Of a stretch of DNA of 64,000 nucleotides, positions 46,383 through 56,705 are shown piece after piece. Origin of the DNA: Sphingobacteriaceae bacterium (GTDB lineage Bacteria; Bacteroidota; Bacteroidia; B-17B0; Aurantibacillaceae); contig CANKBS010000015.1 of assembly GCA_947480015.1 (NCBI GenBank), positions 28,618 to 92,617 of the forward strand, written 5' to 3'. The notes under the pieces are model-generated. The model was not told where the DNA came from. It was given only the letters and a program-made list of their open reading frames with translations, and made no database searches. Position 1 is the first letter of the stretch. Every line of letters begins with the position of its first letter. Both the position numbers and the translations under genes were made by a program.

Positions 46383-48662
46383 ATGAATAAAAAACTACAG
46401 TTATTCTGTTTAACTATTCTCAGTTCAATTTTCTTTCAGTGTTCACTTCGTGCTCAGTCAGAGGCCTGTGGTACAGGTGCTCCAAGCCAACAATGGGATG
46501 CTTGGTTCAACAAACTCACTGATGACTATAAACAAAAAATGATGGCCGGTAAAACAACTACGGTTACGCATATCATTCCTGTTATTGTCCATGTTATCTA
46601 TTTTAATGAGGCTTTGGGAACCTTCCCTAACATTCCTGGCAGCCAAATCATTTCACAAATTGCTGTATTAAATGATGATTATGCAGGGGTTGGTTTGAAT
46701 TCAGGCAACGTTCCCCCTTACTTTGCTCCTCTTAAAGCCAATACCGGCATTAAGTTTTGCCTTACAACCAAAGATCAGCAAGATGCTACCATGACTTCAC
46801 CGGGTATCGAACGAATCAGCACCTCGGCCAACTCATGGTTAAGTTTAAGTACGCCGGGATTAGATGTAAAAGCCTATATGAACTCAGTTATTATTCCCGC
46901 TACAATTTGGGACCCTAACAAGTATTTAAATATTTGGATCAGTGATAAACCGGCCGGATATGCTTCAAATGGTTTTGCAACCTATCCTACTGGCACTGGA
47001 TTAACAGGCTTGTATGGTGGTAACTTCGGAACCTCCAACAATGATGGTATTTGGTGCTGGGCTTCTGCTTTTGGCGATGCCGGTTCGTTAACTTCACCAA
47101 ACGACAAAGGAAGAACAGCTACACATGAAATTGGCCACTGGCTTGGATTACGACATACTTGGGGTGATGGCAACTGTTTATCAGATTATTGTAATGACAC
47201 CCCAACTTCCAAACAAGCTCACACCGGCTGTTTAACTTCTACACCTCCCGATCTTTGTGGCACCAATCAAAGTCCGAATGGTGAAATGGTTATGAATTTT
47301 ATGGATGGTACCGACGATGCTTGTATGTATATGTTCACCAATGAACAAAATATGCGTATGCAAGTAGCCATGAGTCAATGCACAAACCGTTATTTATTAG
47401 GCACCCATAATAAATGCGTGCCATTACCAATACCTGCATCTACTTCATCAGCAGTTGCCTCATTTAAATTAGGTAATAATCAGTGTTTAAATTCGCCTTT
47501 TTATCCCTATAACACCTCCAGTGGTTATCCCTATCCTGTTTATGCTTGGAGTGCCTCTCCGGCTGCAATCTTTTTACCAAATTCAACTATTCCAAATCCC
47601 GGTATTACAGTAACAAATCCGGGCACTTACACCATTTCGCTGGCTTCAACAAATAGTTTAAGTTCATCTACCTACTCCTACGTTATAAATGTAACTGCTA
47701 GTTGCAGTGCCCTATCACCATGTATCGACACCTTAAAGGCAATTAAAAAAATCGATACACTTCAAGCATATCCTGCACCATATAGTATCTTGGTTCCAAG
47801 TTGTATTTCCGGTAATAGCGGTAATTTAACCGGAACCAACTGTTATAAAGACAGAGAATTTGCTCAGTACTTCGGACCGGCAACTTATACAGGTACTCCT
47901 TTTCCACAAGTGAATAGTGTCATCGTTTTATTTGATAGTCTTGGCACCCATGGTAATCCAGGCACCAGCATTAGTTGTAAAGTTTATGGCGGAAATGTTG
48001 GATATGGACCAAACGGATTGCTCGGCACAAAAGTTGAAAGCCTGGGTAGTATTACATCTTACACGCCAAAAGTGTTATCGATTGGTTATCTGGGGAAACC
48101 TAATTTCTCCCCATTAACGGCTTCTAAAATCATACCATTTAAATATGACTTTATTAGTCCAGTAATTATTAACCCTTCATCCGGATTCTTTGTAGCCGTT
48201 GAATCTCCGGTCAATTCATTTTTTGATTCCATACGTATTTTTAGTAATACCCGTTATAATTCGGCCATCGATTCAAGTGCTTGGTTCTTATCTTATAATA
48301 ATACTTGGAGAACTTTTCGTTCTAATAGAGGGTATAAGGTGCAATTGGCTATGATTCCTCAAATCACCTGCAGTCCAATTGTTGGTATTAATGAGGCGAA
48401 AAATGATTTCACCACAAATGTTATGATCCTACCAAATCCAAGTAACGGCTTGTTTAATTTAGTTTTCACGCTTTCTAAACAGGAGGATTTAAGTATCACC
48501 ATTTATAATTCTATGGGACAATTGGTCGTTGCTTCACACTTAAAAAATGTGAGTTCTAACGTAATTAACCTCGATTTGAGTGACAAACCGGATGGTATCT
48601 ATTTTACTGAAATTTCAAATGGCCAGCAAAAAGTGGTCAAAAAAATCGTTATTAATCACTAA
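46383..48662 (+). CDS. M43 (pappalysin-like) metalloprotease with T9SS domain
   Basis: 759 residues; signal peptide ends near CSLRAQ. The catalytic zinc motif of M43 metzincins is HEIGHWLGLRHTWGD with the Met-turn later (VMNFMDGTDDACMYMF). Pairs of Cys around it match the family (CLSDYCNDTP). After the protease (~60-345) come Ig-like and unclassified beta domains, then a type A T9SS domain (VMILPNPSNGLFNLVF). It is a secreted or surface endopeptidase. A paralogue with the same plan is at 54489. Confidence 0.93.
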   Translation: MNKKLQLFCLTILSSIFFQCSLRAQSEACGTGAPSQQWDAWFNKLTDDYKQKMMAGKTTTVTHIIPVIVHVIYFNEALGTFPNIPGSQIISQIAVLNDDYAGVGLNSGNVPPYFAPLKANTGIKFCLTTKDQQDATMTSPGIERISTSANSWLSLSTPGLDVKAYMNSVIIPATIWDPNKYLNIWISDKPAGYASNGFATYPTGTGLTGLYGGNFGTSNNDGIWCWASAFGDAGSLTSPNDKGRTATHEIGHWLGLRHTWGDGNCLSDYCNDTPTSKQAHTGCLTSTPPDLCGTNQSPNGEMVMNFMDGTDDACMYMFTNEQNMRMQVAMSQCTNRYLLGTHNKCVPLPIPASTSSAVASFKLGNNQCLNSPFYPYNTSSGYPYPVYAWSASPAAIFLPNSTIPNPGITVTNPGTYTISLASTNSLSSSTYSYVINVTASCSALSPCIDTLKAIKKIDTLQAYPAPYSILVPSCISGNSGNLTGTNCYKDREFAQYFGPATYTGTPFPQVNSVIVLFDSLGTHGNPGTSISCKVYGGNVGYGPNGLLGTKVESLGSITSYTPKVLSIGYLGKPNFSPLTASKIIPFKYDFISPVIINPSSGFFVAVESPVNSFFDSIRIFSNTRYNSAIDSSAWFLSYNNTWRTFRSNRGYKVQLAMIPQITCSPIVGINEAKNDFTTNVMILPNPSNGLFNLVFTLSKQEDLSITIYNSMGQLVVASHLKNVSSNVINLDLSDKPDGIYFTEISNGQQKVVKKIVINH

Positions 48663-48670
48663 TCTTATTT

Positions 48671-48701
48671 TTAAAACCCGCTCCAGCAGCGGGTTTTTTT
48701 T
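48671..48701 (+). terminator. Rho-independent terminator of the M43 protease gene
   Basis: The stem AAACCCGCT/AGCGGGTTT (48674-48682 and 48688-48696) followed by a T-run, 12 bases after the stop. Confidence 0.92.
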
Positions 48702-48722
48702 ATCTATTATTTAAAATTCACC

Positions 48723-49562
48723 ATGCAATTATATTCAATAAACAGTGGACATTTTAAACTTGATGGTGGGGCCATGTTTGGCGTAGTACCAAAAAGTATT
48801 TGGAACAAATTAAATCCTGCCGACGACAACAACATGTGTAGTTGGGCCATGCGTTGTTTACTCATTGAATCGGGTAATCGGCTTATTTTGGTTGATAATG
48901 GCATGGGCAATAAACAAGACGAAAAGTTTTTTGGCTATTATTATTTACACGGCAATGATAGTTTAGAAAAATCACTAAATAACTACGGTTTTAGCTGCGA
49001 TGATGTTACGGATATGGTGTTGACCCACTTACACTTTGATCATTGTGGTGGAAGTATTAAGCACACTAAAGATAAAAGCGGATTTGAACCTGCCTTTAAA
49101 AACGCTACTTATTATAGCAATGCCAAGCACTGGGAATGGGCAACCAATCCTAACCCCCGCGAAAAGGCCAGTTTTTTAAAAGATAACATTATGCCCATTC
49201 AAGAAAGTGGTCAGTTAAAATTTATTGATGCCGGTACACAATTAATTCCTGAACTTTCTTTTTTAGAAGTAAACGGCCATACCGATGCCATGATGCTGCC
49301 CATTATTGAATACAAAGGTACCACCATAGCCTATATGGCCGATCTCATTCCTAGCGCCGGTCACTTGCCCATTCCTTATGTAATGGCTTACGACACCCGT
49401 CCATTGGAAACACTCAAAGAAAAAGAAATCATTTTGAATAGAGCCGTCGAAAATGACTGGAAATTATTTCTGGAACACGATCCAAGTATCGAATGTATTA
49501 GTTTAGAAAAGACAGAAAAAGGCATTCGTAAAAAGGACAGCTTTTTATTGGCTGAACTCTAA
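48723..49562 (+). CDS. MBL-fold metallo-hydrolase
   Basis: 279 residues. The metallo-beta-lactamase signature is MVLTHLHFDHCGGSIKH; later metal ligands are in LEVNGHTDAMMLPII, AYMADLIPSAGHL and the end motif LEHDPSIEC. The overall layout is like the AHL-lactonase/MBL hydrolase branch. Substrate is unknown; quorum-quenching activity should not be assumed. It ends one base before the convergent sugar transferase stop. Confidence 0.88.
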   Translation: MQLYSINSGHFKLDGGAMFGVVPKSIWNKLNPADDNNMCSWAMRCLLIESGNRLILVDNGMGNKQDEKFFGYYYLHGNDSLEKSLNNYGFSCDDVTDMVLTHLHFDHCGGSIKHTKDKSGFEPAFKNATYYSNAKHWEWATNPNPREKASFLKDNIMPIQESGQLKFIDAGTQLIPELSFLEVNGHTDAMMLPIIEYKGTTIAYMADLIPSAGHLPIPYVMAYDTRPLETLKEKEIILNRAVENDWKLFLEHDPSIECISLEKTEKGIRKKDSFLLAEL

Positions 49563-50153
49563 TCAGGATACGATTCTTTGTAGGGTTAGGAAGATGATTT
49601 TAAGATCGGTTATTAATCCCACCTCCTTAATGTATTTTTTATTCAATGCCAGCTTGGCCGGCATTACCTCAGTAATATAGGTTTGTTCGGGATTTGTTGA
49701 TTTAGCCAATAGATCATTTTCATTAAAATACTCCAAAGAAGCATAATCGGTAATACCGGGCTTCACCAACAATACCTTTTTTTGATCGTCGGTATAAAGC
49801 TCAACATATTTGCGTACTTCAGGCCGAGGACCAACCAAACTCATGCTTCCAAAAAACACATTTAGTAATTGGGGCAATTCGTCCAGTTTGTATTTTCTTA
49901 AAAAGTAACCGGTAGAGGTAATCCGTGGATCGCGGCCACCAACCGTTAATAAGCCCTTTTTATCAGACCCGCTTTGCATGGTTCTGAATTTAAACAATTT
50001 GAAATTTTTGTTATGCCTGCCTACCCTTTCTTGTAAATAAAACATCCCACCTTTTGAACCCAAAGCCACCACCATTGAAATAATCACAAGGAACGGCAAC
50101 AGGATTAAGAGTCCGATTAAGGAAATTAAAATATCAAAAAGGCGTTTCAGCAT
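49563..50153 (-). CDS. Bacterial sugar transferase (undecaprenyl-phosphate sugar phosphotransferase type)
   Basis: 196 residues with a single N-terminal membrane hairpin (MLKRLFDILISLIGLLILLP) and the PGT core: QERVGRHNKNFKLFKFRTM, GYFLRKYKLDELPQLLNVF, SLVGPRPEVRKYVE and KPGITDYASLEYF. It moves a sugar-1-phosphate from a nucleotide sugar to the lipid carrier, starting a surface glycan. It is a short (catalytic core only) version. Its start overlaps the aminotransferase by 7 bases, so the pair probably makes and loads an amino sugar, as in pilin or capsule pathways. Confidence 0.93.
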   Translation of the reverse strand: MLKRLFDILISLIGLLILLPFLVIISMVVALGSKGGMFYLQERVGRHNKNFKLFKFRTMQSGSDKKGLLTVGGRDPRITSTGYFLRKYKLDELPQLLNVFFGSMSLVGPRPEVRKYVELYTDDQKKVLLVKPGITDYASLEYFNENDLLAKSTNPEQTYITEVMPAKLALNKKYIKEVGLITDLKIIFLTLQRIVS

Positions 50154-51352
50154 ACTTTGTTCACTGCAGCTATTACTGCATTTACAACGGTTTGAATTTG
50201 TGCGTCACTTAAATCATAAAAAACAGGCAAGCTAATTTCACGGCTAAAATTATCATAAGTAGTTTTATAATTCATGACATCGTAGCCCATTTTTTTATAA
50301 AAACTCATGGCCGGTACCGGAATAAAATGAACATTTACACTCACATCGGCATTAAAAATTTCTTGTATAATGGCATCACGTTGTTGTTCGCTTACACCCT
50401 TAATGCGCAAGGGATATAAATGAAAACTACTTGTCTTTTTATCGGTTTTAAAAACAGGTAATTCAAAACGCTCATCGCTTGAAAGTAAGCCGGAATAAAG
50501 TTCAACCTGATGTTTACGTTTTACTAAAGTATCATTTTCGTAGCGCTCCAATTCTATTAAGCCAATGGCTGCTGTTAAATCGGTCATATTGCATTTATAA
50601 CCGGCCTCCACGATGTCATAACGCCAATTACCTTTTTGAGTTTTGGCTAAGGCGTCTTTATTTTGTCCGTGCAATGTACTTATGCAAAGCTTGTTATACA
50701 CTTCTTGGTTATCAAACGGTTCAGGTAAGTTTAAAGCCACAGCCCCACCTTCGGCTGTAGATAAATTTTTTACAGCATGAAAAGAGAAAACCGATACATC
50801 GGTCAATGAGCCTGTTTTTTTTTCTTGATAGGAGCCGCCAAACGAATGTGCCGAATCACTTAAAATTAGTATTCGTCCCAGTTTTTTCTGGATCTCGTTA
50901 GCCGCAACAAATCTTGCTTGGTGTTTTTGTACCAAAGCATTCATTTCATTGTAATCACAAGGTAATCCACCAAAATCAACGGGCATAATTACTTTGGTTT
51001 TTGAAGTAATGGCCTTTTCAATTTCATTTATATCTATATTAAAATCCAAGGCATTTACATCGACAAAAACGGGCCTAGCCCCCACATGCATAACCACATT
51101 GGCAGTAGCCGAATACGTATACGCCGGCAAAATAACCTCATCTCCTTCCCCAACGCCAAACCAACGAAGCATAATTTCCAAACCGGCAGTTGCCGAATTT
51201 AAACAAAGTGTATTCTGGTTACCACAGTATTCGGTTATCTTTTTCTCAAAATTTTTTGTGCGTGGACCGGTAGTAATCCAACCACTTTTTAAGGCGGCAA
51301 CTACTTCATTGCAAATTTTATCGTCGATGCGGGGTGGCGAAAATGGGATCAT
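50147..51352 (-). CDS. DegT/DnrJ/EryC1/StrS-type sugar aminotransferase
   Basis: 401 residues of PLP-dependent fold type I: N-terminal FSPPRIDDKICNEVVAALKS with GWITTGP, ILPAYTYSATANVVMHVG, DSAHSFGGSY (Asp for PLP ring), and SFHAVKNLSTAEGGAVAL with the Schiff-base Lys of HAVKN. These enzymes put an amino group on a nucleotide-linked keto-sugar. The next gene is a sugar transferase, so the product is probably a UDP-amino sugar for a surface glycan. The exact sugar is not given by the sequence. Confidence 0.94.
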   Translation of the reverse strand: MIPFSPPRIDDKICNEVVAALKSGWITTGPRTKNFEKKITEYCGNQNTLCLNSATAGLEIMLRWFGVGEGDEVILPAYTYSATANVVMHVGARPVFVDVNALDFNIDINEIEKAITSKTKVIMPVDFGGLPCDYNEMNALVQKHQARFVAANEIQKKLGRILILSDSAHSFGGSYQEKKTGSLTDVSVFSFHAVKNLSTAEGGAVALNLPEPFDNQEVYNKLCISTLHGQNKDALAKTQKGNWRYDIVEAGYKCNMTDLTAAIGLIELERYENDTLVKRKHQVELYSGLLSSDERFELPVFKTDKKTSSFHLYPLRIKGVSEQQRDAIIQEIFNADVSVNVHFIPVPAMSFYKKMGYDVMNYKTTYDNFSREISLPVFYDLSDAQIQTVVNAVIAAVNKVC

Positions 51353-51362
51353 ATATTTGTGA

Positions 51363-52355
51363 TTATAAAATATTTACTTGAGTGGCGCCAAAACCATATT
51401 CTTTGTATGAGGCATCTTGAAAAGTAACCCCCTGTGTTTGTTTCAGTGCCAATTGTATTTCTTGCTTCAATCTTCCATTGCCAACGCCATGAATAAAAAT
51501 GAGTTTACGCATGTGTTTTTCTATGGCTGAATCGAGTTCCTTTTCAAAACACTCGAGTTGGATGTTAAGCATTTCGAAATTTGAGAGGCCTGCCGTATTA
51601 TCTACCAATTCCTCAATGTGCAAGTCAACCTCTTTTTCGAGTGATTTTAAGTACTCTTTGGTGGATTTGGAGTTTTTTTGTGCCGAACGAAATTCTTTGA
51701 TAGCTTTTAATTTTTCAAGGTCCACTAAATTTAATTCTTGTTCCACTTTATTTTGATACGCAAATTCATCTTTTAGTAAAAAACCGTAAACTGGAAATTT
51801 AAACTCATCATGTTTTACCGTTTTAGAATCGTGTAGAATTTTTGGGGTAATGTGAATGACCTCAGCTATAGGTGTTTGTGCCTTAAAAAACGTGTTCTTA
51901 AATAACAAACATTCAATTTTATGGTAAAAATACTCTTTAAAGAATTGAAGTTTAACCTGGCGCAGAAGCACCTTTTGGTAAGCTCCAACTTCGCCGTGTT
52001 TAATGGTTTGAAAATGTTCTTGATCTTTTATAGAATAGGAGAATATAAGATTAAAGGAGGAGGCATTAAATAAATAAAGCTTATAATCGTTAATGAGTGA
52101 AGGGAAATCATGATCGGGTTCAATAATAAAATACACCGCATCGGTTAAATGCGCATCAGGATTTAGTTCGATGTTATCGGCATTTTTATCCAATATGAGT
52201 TCAGTATGAATGGGCACCAATTGTTTGGATAGAAATGGAATTTCAAAACCATCCTGCATTTCTACAAACACGGTATCCTTATCCTTAATTCTCGAAACTA
52301 CGCCTTCGCCCACTTCATTCAAAAATCTAACCTTATCACCAATTCTGAGTTTCAT
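51363..52355 (-). CDS. DUF2027 and Smr-domain protein
   Basis: 330 residues. The N-terminal beta-barrel-like start (MKLRIGDKVRFLNEVGEGVV, then VFVEMQDGFEIPFLSKQLVP) is DUF2027 as found in Bacteroidota. The C-terminal ~85 residues are an Smr domain with the sequence DLHIEELVDN early and FIHGVGNGRLKQEIQLAL late, the part that in MutS2/SmrA proteins has nuclease activity. Function is unknown; nucleic-acid processing is plausible. It lies between comEC and the aminotransferase with gaps of 12 and 10 bases, so likely the same transcript. Confidence 0.87.
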   Translation of the reverse strand: MKLRIGDKVRFLNEVGEGVVSRIKDKDTVFVEMQDGFEIPFLSKQLVPIHTELILDKNADNIELNPDAHLTDAVYFIIEPDHDFPSLINDYKLYLFNASSFNLIFSYSIKDQEHFQTIKHGEVGAYQKVLLRQVKLQFFKEYFYHKIECLLFKNTFFKAQTPIAEVIHITPKILHDSKTVKHDEFKFPVYGFLLKDEFAYQNKVEQELNLVDLEKLKAIKEFRSAQKNSKSTKEYLKSLEKEVDLHIEELVDNTAGLSNFEMLNIQLECFEKELDSAIEKHMRKLIFIHGVGNGRLKQEIQLALKQTQGVTFQDASYKEYGFGATQVNIL

Positions 52356-52367
52356 ATATTTTATGAC

Positions 52368-54407
52368 TTATGGATGTAAATCAAGAAGAAAAGCCCCCTT
52401 ATGTTTACAATTGTAAAAGCCAAGCCCAAATTTACGACTAAATTCCTCTGCTTTTTTAAGACTGTAGGCATTATTTGAAGCGTCGGCTACTATCCATTCA
52501 AGTTTTTGGAATTTTTGTAGGACTTCTTCTTTGAGACAATAATTATGAGAAAGTACAATGGTTTGAATTTCACTTAAATTGGTATTTGGTAAGGTTGCCT
52601 GATCGTTTAAAAACAAAATAGCCTGCTTATCGGTTAGGATATAATTAAAATCCCGTTTTTGTAAACTTGCATTATTAAAGGAAATGATTTGAGGCTTGAG
52701 ATGATAATTATAATCCGATGTGTCGCAGGAATTTAAATACACCGTGGTTTTGTTTTTTATGGAGCAAACACTTTTGTTTTTAATGCTATAAACCGTTAGT
52801 AAACTTGTACCTTTAATTTGATAAGATTGAATAATGGAAGTAAACTGCCAAGAAATCAGAATTATTAGGCTGAATATCAACTGCCTATAGTTTCTGTATT
52901 GAACTGCTACCGAAAGAAAGAATATAAATAAGGAAAGAAAAACAAGATCGATAAAAGTAAAATGTATGGCATCGATAAATCCAAAACCTTGAACATTAAA
53001 CACACTAATAAACGAGATAACGATATAACTTATAAAATTTATCAGGTATGAAACCAAACCAATTTTAAAAACCACCAAAACGGCCAATAATAAAATTGCG
53101 AAGGTGGCCGGTACAACAACGAGATTCGCTAAAAAGAACCAAATAGGAAATTGTTTGAAAAAAAACAAGGTGATTGGTAAGGTGCTAATGGTGGCTGCCA
53201 GTGAAGCCGTTATACTTTGCCAGATATAGTGGATGAATTTATGTTGTACGTGCCAGAGATTTGAAAACTTGGGTTGGAAGTAAATAAGTCCAAACATGGC
53301 AAAATAACTCAATAAAAAGCCGACATCAACTATCAAAAAGGGGTCATAACAAAGTAAGATAAATGCCGATACCAATAAGGTGTTAAGCTGATTACGCGTA
53401 TCGGCTCTGAAAAAAAGTTTACCAAAACCTAACAAATTAAACATAATTACAGCTCTTAATACAGGAGCCGAAAAGCCCGTCAATAATGCAAAACTCCATA
53501 AGAATAAGGTGATAAATACAAATCGACTGAGTTTGTATTTACGTTGTTTATCAAAAAGGTCGAAGAAGAAATTGAGTAACAAGTAAATTAACCCGGTATG
53601 TAATCCCGAAACTGATAAAACATGCAAAGTACCCGAATGCGAAAATGCGTCCATCACTGACTGATCAATATCGTCATCGTAACCTGTAAGCAGAGCCGAA
53701 CAAATACCTATGGCATTTACACTTAAACCCGAGTGTTTTAATCGTTCTAATATAAACTGTTTACAATTTAACCCGAACTGCCACAGTGTATTAAGTTTCT
53801 GACTAACAGGCAATAAAACAAAGGAGCTTGAATCAACAAAACAAGTATGATGCCAATTTCGGTAATACATATAGTTTTTGTAGTTGAATTCGTATGGGTT
53901 TTTTGGTGACTCAATTTCTGATAAATGTGCATTTATAAAGAGTACTTCCCCCGCTTTAAGTTTCTTGGTAAGTGTTGATTTTCTGAAATATGCAATTAGT
54001 TGTCCACTCACAGGTATCATACTTGTCCATGATTTTGCTTGTACTAATTTTAAGTGAAGCTTGATGGATTTTTCTTTTTCGATGGGCAACTCGCTGATAA
54101 CCGCAATAAAATGCAGACTTGAATCGGTTTTCACCTTATTGCCATAATAATTCACCTGTTCACTGCTTTTATTGTGTTCAACCAAACTAATTCCATAAAA
54201 GATTAAAAAAACGTCTAAAATAAGGAGTATCAATACTTTTTGCGACCGCTTCACTTTCGATCTTAAACTTAAAAAGAGTGGGATAATAAGAAGTACAAAA
54301 AAAACAGATAAATTTATTTTCGGGAACTGAAAATTTATTGCAAGTATGATACCTAATACAAAAGGTATTAAAATTCTAAAAAAAGGAATTCGGGTAAATG
54401 TTTTCAA
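52368..54407 (-). CDS. comEC: ComEC/Rec2 family DNA-uptake channel
   Basis: 679 residues with many membrane helices. The N-terminal DUF4131 region (LAINFQFPKINLSVFFVLLI onward) and the Competence core (CSALLTGYDDDIDQSVMDAF, SGTLHVLSVSGLHTGLIYLL, TGFSAPVLRAVIM) are clear. By family it forms the inner-membrane channel for single-stranded DNA in natural transformation. The C-terminal metallo-beta-lactamase domain of long ComEC proteins is absent; only ~130 residues of unclassified sequence follow, as in other Bacteroidota. Confidence 0.92.
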   Translation of the reverse strand: MKTFTRIPFFRILIPFVLGIILAINFQFPKINLSVFFVLLIIPLFLSLRSKVKRSQKVLILLILDVFLIFYGISLVEHNKSSEQVNYYGNKVKTDSSLHFIAVISELPIEKEKSIKLHLKLVQAKSWTSMIPVSGQLIAYFRKSTLTKKLKAGEVLFINAHLSEIESPKNPYEFNYKNYMYYRNWHHTCFVDSSSFVLLPVSQKLNTLWQFGLNCKQFILERLKHSGLSVNAIGICSALLTGYDDDIDQSVMDAFSHSGTLHVLSVSGLHTGLIYLLLNFFFDLFDKQRKYKLSRFVFITLFLWSFALLTGFSAPVLRAVIMFNLLGFGKLFFRADTRNQLNTLLVSAFILLCYDPFLIVDVGFLLSYFAMFGLIYFQPKFSNLWHVQHKFIHYIWQSITASLAATISTLPITLFFFKQFPIWFFLANLVVVPATFAILLLAVLVVFKIGLVSYLINFISYIVISFISVFNVQGFGFIDAIHFTFIDLVFLSLFIFFLSVAVQYRNYRQLIFSLIILISWQFTSIIQSYQIKGTSLLTVYSIKNKSVCSIKNKTTVYLNSCDTSDYNYHLKPQIISFNNASLQKRDFNYILTDKQAILFLNDQATLPNTNLSEIQTIVLSHNYCLKEEVLQKFQKLEWIVADASNNAYSLKKAEEFSRKFGLGFYNCKHKGAFLLDLHP

Positions 54408-54430
54408 AATTGGGCTTTGAAGGATAAATA

Positions 54431-54468
54431 TAAAAAAAATCCCGGTCAGAATAAACTGACCGGGATTT
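54431..54468 (-). terminator. Rho-independent terminator of the second M43 gene
   Basis: The stem CCCGGTCAG/CTGACCGGG (54441-54449 and 54456-54464, extended by AAAT/ATTT) with a T-run on the minus strand, just after the stop at 54489. Confidence 0.93.
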
Positions 54469-54488
54469 TTATTTAAGGCTTAAAGCTA

Positions 54489-56654
54489 TTATCGAATAAT
54501 TAATTTGCTCGACATTTTAGCACCGTTCAGGCTAAGATTTACAAAATAAATACCTGGAGCTAAACTATTATCTTTATTGATGATTAACGTTTGCTCACCC
54601 GGACCATAGTGATTTTCAATTATAGGCAATACTTCTCGGCCCATTACATCCAATACATTAATTTTAACATTTGCAGCATCATTAAGACTGAAATTTAGGT
54701 TGGTTTCTCCGTTAGTAGGATTAGGATACAGGTTTAATAAAATACTCTTAGTAAGCTCATTTACACCGGTTAAGGAGTAAAAGTTTACCGCATCAATATA
54801 AATATTATTACCATTACCACCAGTACCTTCGATAAAATTAAAACGTATTAAAACACTGGCTGAGTTTTTGTAGGCAGACCATCCAGGATGAGTCGAGATA
54901 GGATAAACTTTCCATTCGTTAGTTGCCGGATAAAATGGATCGGCTGATACGCCACCAGAGTTAGCAGCCATTAGAGCGGCGCTCATCACGTATATATCTG
55001 ACCATGTGCCACCACAATCTTTAGAACCTTGAATTTTTAATTTATCGTTTTGTCCTGAAGAACTTTGACGATAGGCATAGGCAAATTCAAAGACATTAGA
55101 TTGGTTGTGTAAAACATCCATCATTGGCATTTGCAACATGTCAATGCTATTTGCCGGGTTACTTGGACCATCAATAAAATACGAGTAAGCTTGATCGTAG
55201 GCAGCTGAGGGTGTTTGCGCCCAGGTTACAGCGTCATTACCAATATTTTGAACTTCCCAGTTATTAGGTACTCCGCCACCTTCAAAACTTTCCATATAAG
55301 GTCCGGTTATGGCAGCAGACCCATCGATTACCGTTACCGTTTGAGTATCGGTACTCGAACCTTGGGCGTTACTAACTGTTAAAGTAACAATGGAAGTACC
55401 TACAATGGTGAATGTAATACTCGTATTTGAACTTGTTGGAGTTGCAATAATTCCACCAACATCTACCCCCCATTGATAAGAACTTGGAGTGCCATTGTAG
55501 GTAAAGTCTTTCATCTGTATAGAACCACCGGTACAAACAGTATAAGATCCTGTAGCCGATAAGAATTTAGCTATTGGGGCACAAGGAATTACACCATTTA
55601 CATCGGTTGCGACTAAATTGATCGGTTGCCATAAGTTTTGACGATTACTGATCGTAGAAGTCAAAGCTGTGCGCATGCGAGTAGTTTGCCCAAAGGTGAA
55701 ATTTTTCGGACAACTTGAATAATCCATTATATTTTCAACGTTTTGGTAATAATTTGCCGAATTTGTAGGGTTTGGAGCGGTACAAATGTAATTGGTATTG
55801 GTTGAACTAGCAGGGCAAGTACTAAAATTCCCTTTTGTATCAGGTGTATCAGATACGTTGTCACCACCAGAAGTTGAACCACAAACCACGCCAGGATTAT
55901 TCGTATTCCCAAAAGTATGGATGAGATTTAACCAGTGACCAATTTCATGAGATAGGGAACGTGCATCGTAACCTCCTAAATAAGTAGATCGGTAAACAAT
56001 GGCATCAAGTGGTGAACCTATTCCCCAAGTGCCCGGCACATAGGTGTAACCAATAACCGTTCCATTTTGGCCTGCTTGAGCAACAATATCTTTCACAATA
56101 ATAATATTTAAATATTTGGTTGGATTCCAAATAATACCTGCATAAAGTGCCGTTAAGTTTCCACTACGATCCCATAACGTTCTTGGATCATAGGTATGAA
56201 CTATGCCATTGGTACAATTACCGGTAGGATCTTTATGAGCTAACATAAATTTAATGTCGGATTTAATGTATAACGATTTAAAAGGTGCAAAAATAGAATT
56301 GGTATCGGCTCCTAATCGTGAGTAATCTGAATTAACTTGAGCTAAAGCAGCAATACATTGCGCATCTGTAATATTCTCAGAACCACCGGTATGTAAAATA
56401 TGAAACACAACCGGAACGGTATATTCAAAAGCCGCAATTTTACCTGAAGCCTGATTAGCTTCAAATTGAGATTGCAGGATTTCTAACACTTTTTGAGAAG
56501 CTTCAAAATCTTTACGTGCTTCGGGATTGGCTTTAAACCGCTCTTCCATAGCTGCGTAGGTATCGCAAGGCTGAATGGCTTTTTGCTGTGCGAAGCCAGC
56601 AAAGCCTGAAATTAAACTGAGGGCGAGGGCAATTTTTGTAACTTGTTTTTTCAT
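54489..56654 (-). CDS. M43 (pappalysin-like) metalloprotease with T9SS domain
   Basis: 721 residues; signal peptide MKKQVTKIALALSLISGFAG (cut near AQQ). Zinc motif HEIGHWLNLIHTFGNTN, downstream DYSSCPKNFTFGQTTRMR as Met-turn region. Domain order: protease (~60-350), PKD-like domain (GSIQMKDFTYNGTPSSYQW), a jelly-roll region (~455-630, AYRQSSSGQNDKLKIQGSKD), and type A T9SS sorting domain (LNLYPNPTNGETNLNF). It differs from the paralogue at 46383 in the middle domains. Secreted or surface protease. Confidence 0.93.
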   Translation of the reverse strand: MKKQVTKIALALSLISGFAGFAQQKAIQPCDTYAAMEERFKANPEARKDFEASQKVLEILQSQFEANQASGKIAAFEYTVPVVFHILHTGGSENITDAQCIAALAQVNSDYSRLGADTNSIFAPFKSLYIKSDIKFMLAHKDPTGNCTNGIVHTYDPRTLWDRSGNLTALYAGIIWNPTKYLNIIIVKDIVAQAGQNGTVIGYTYVPGTWGIGSPLDAIVYRSTYLGGYDARSLSHEIGHWLNLIHTFGNTNNPGVVCGSTSGGDNVSDTPDTKGNFSTCPASSTNTNYICTAPNPTNSANYYQNVENIMDYSSCPKNFTFGQTTRMRTALTSTISNRQNLWQPINLVATDVNGVIPCAPIAKFLSATGSYTVCTGGSIQMKDFTYNGTPSSYQWGVDVGGIIATPTSSNTSITFTIVGTSIVTLTVSNAQGSSTDTQTVTVIDGSAAITGPYMESFEGGGVPNNWEVQNIGNDAVTWAQTPSAAYDQAYSYFIDGPSNPANSIDMLQMPMMDVLHNQSNVFEFAYAYRQSSSGQNDKLKIQGSKDCGGTWSDIYVMSAALMAANSGGVSADPFYPATNEWKVYPISTHPGWSAYKNSASVLIRFNFIEGTGGNGNNIYIDAVNFYSLTGVNELTKSILLNLYPNPTNGETNLNFSLNDAANVKINVLDVMGREVLPIIENHYGPGEQTLIINKDNSLAPGIYFVNLSLNGAKMSSKLIIR

Positions 56655-56705
56655 TTTATCTTTTATTGTTTAATTGTTGTTCGCACCTAAGCACGATTAG
56701 TTTTA

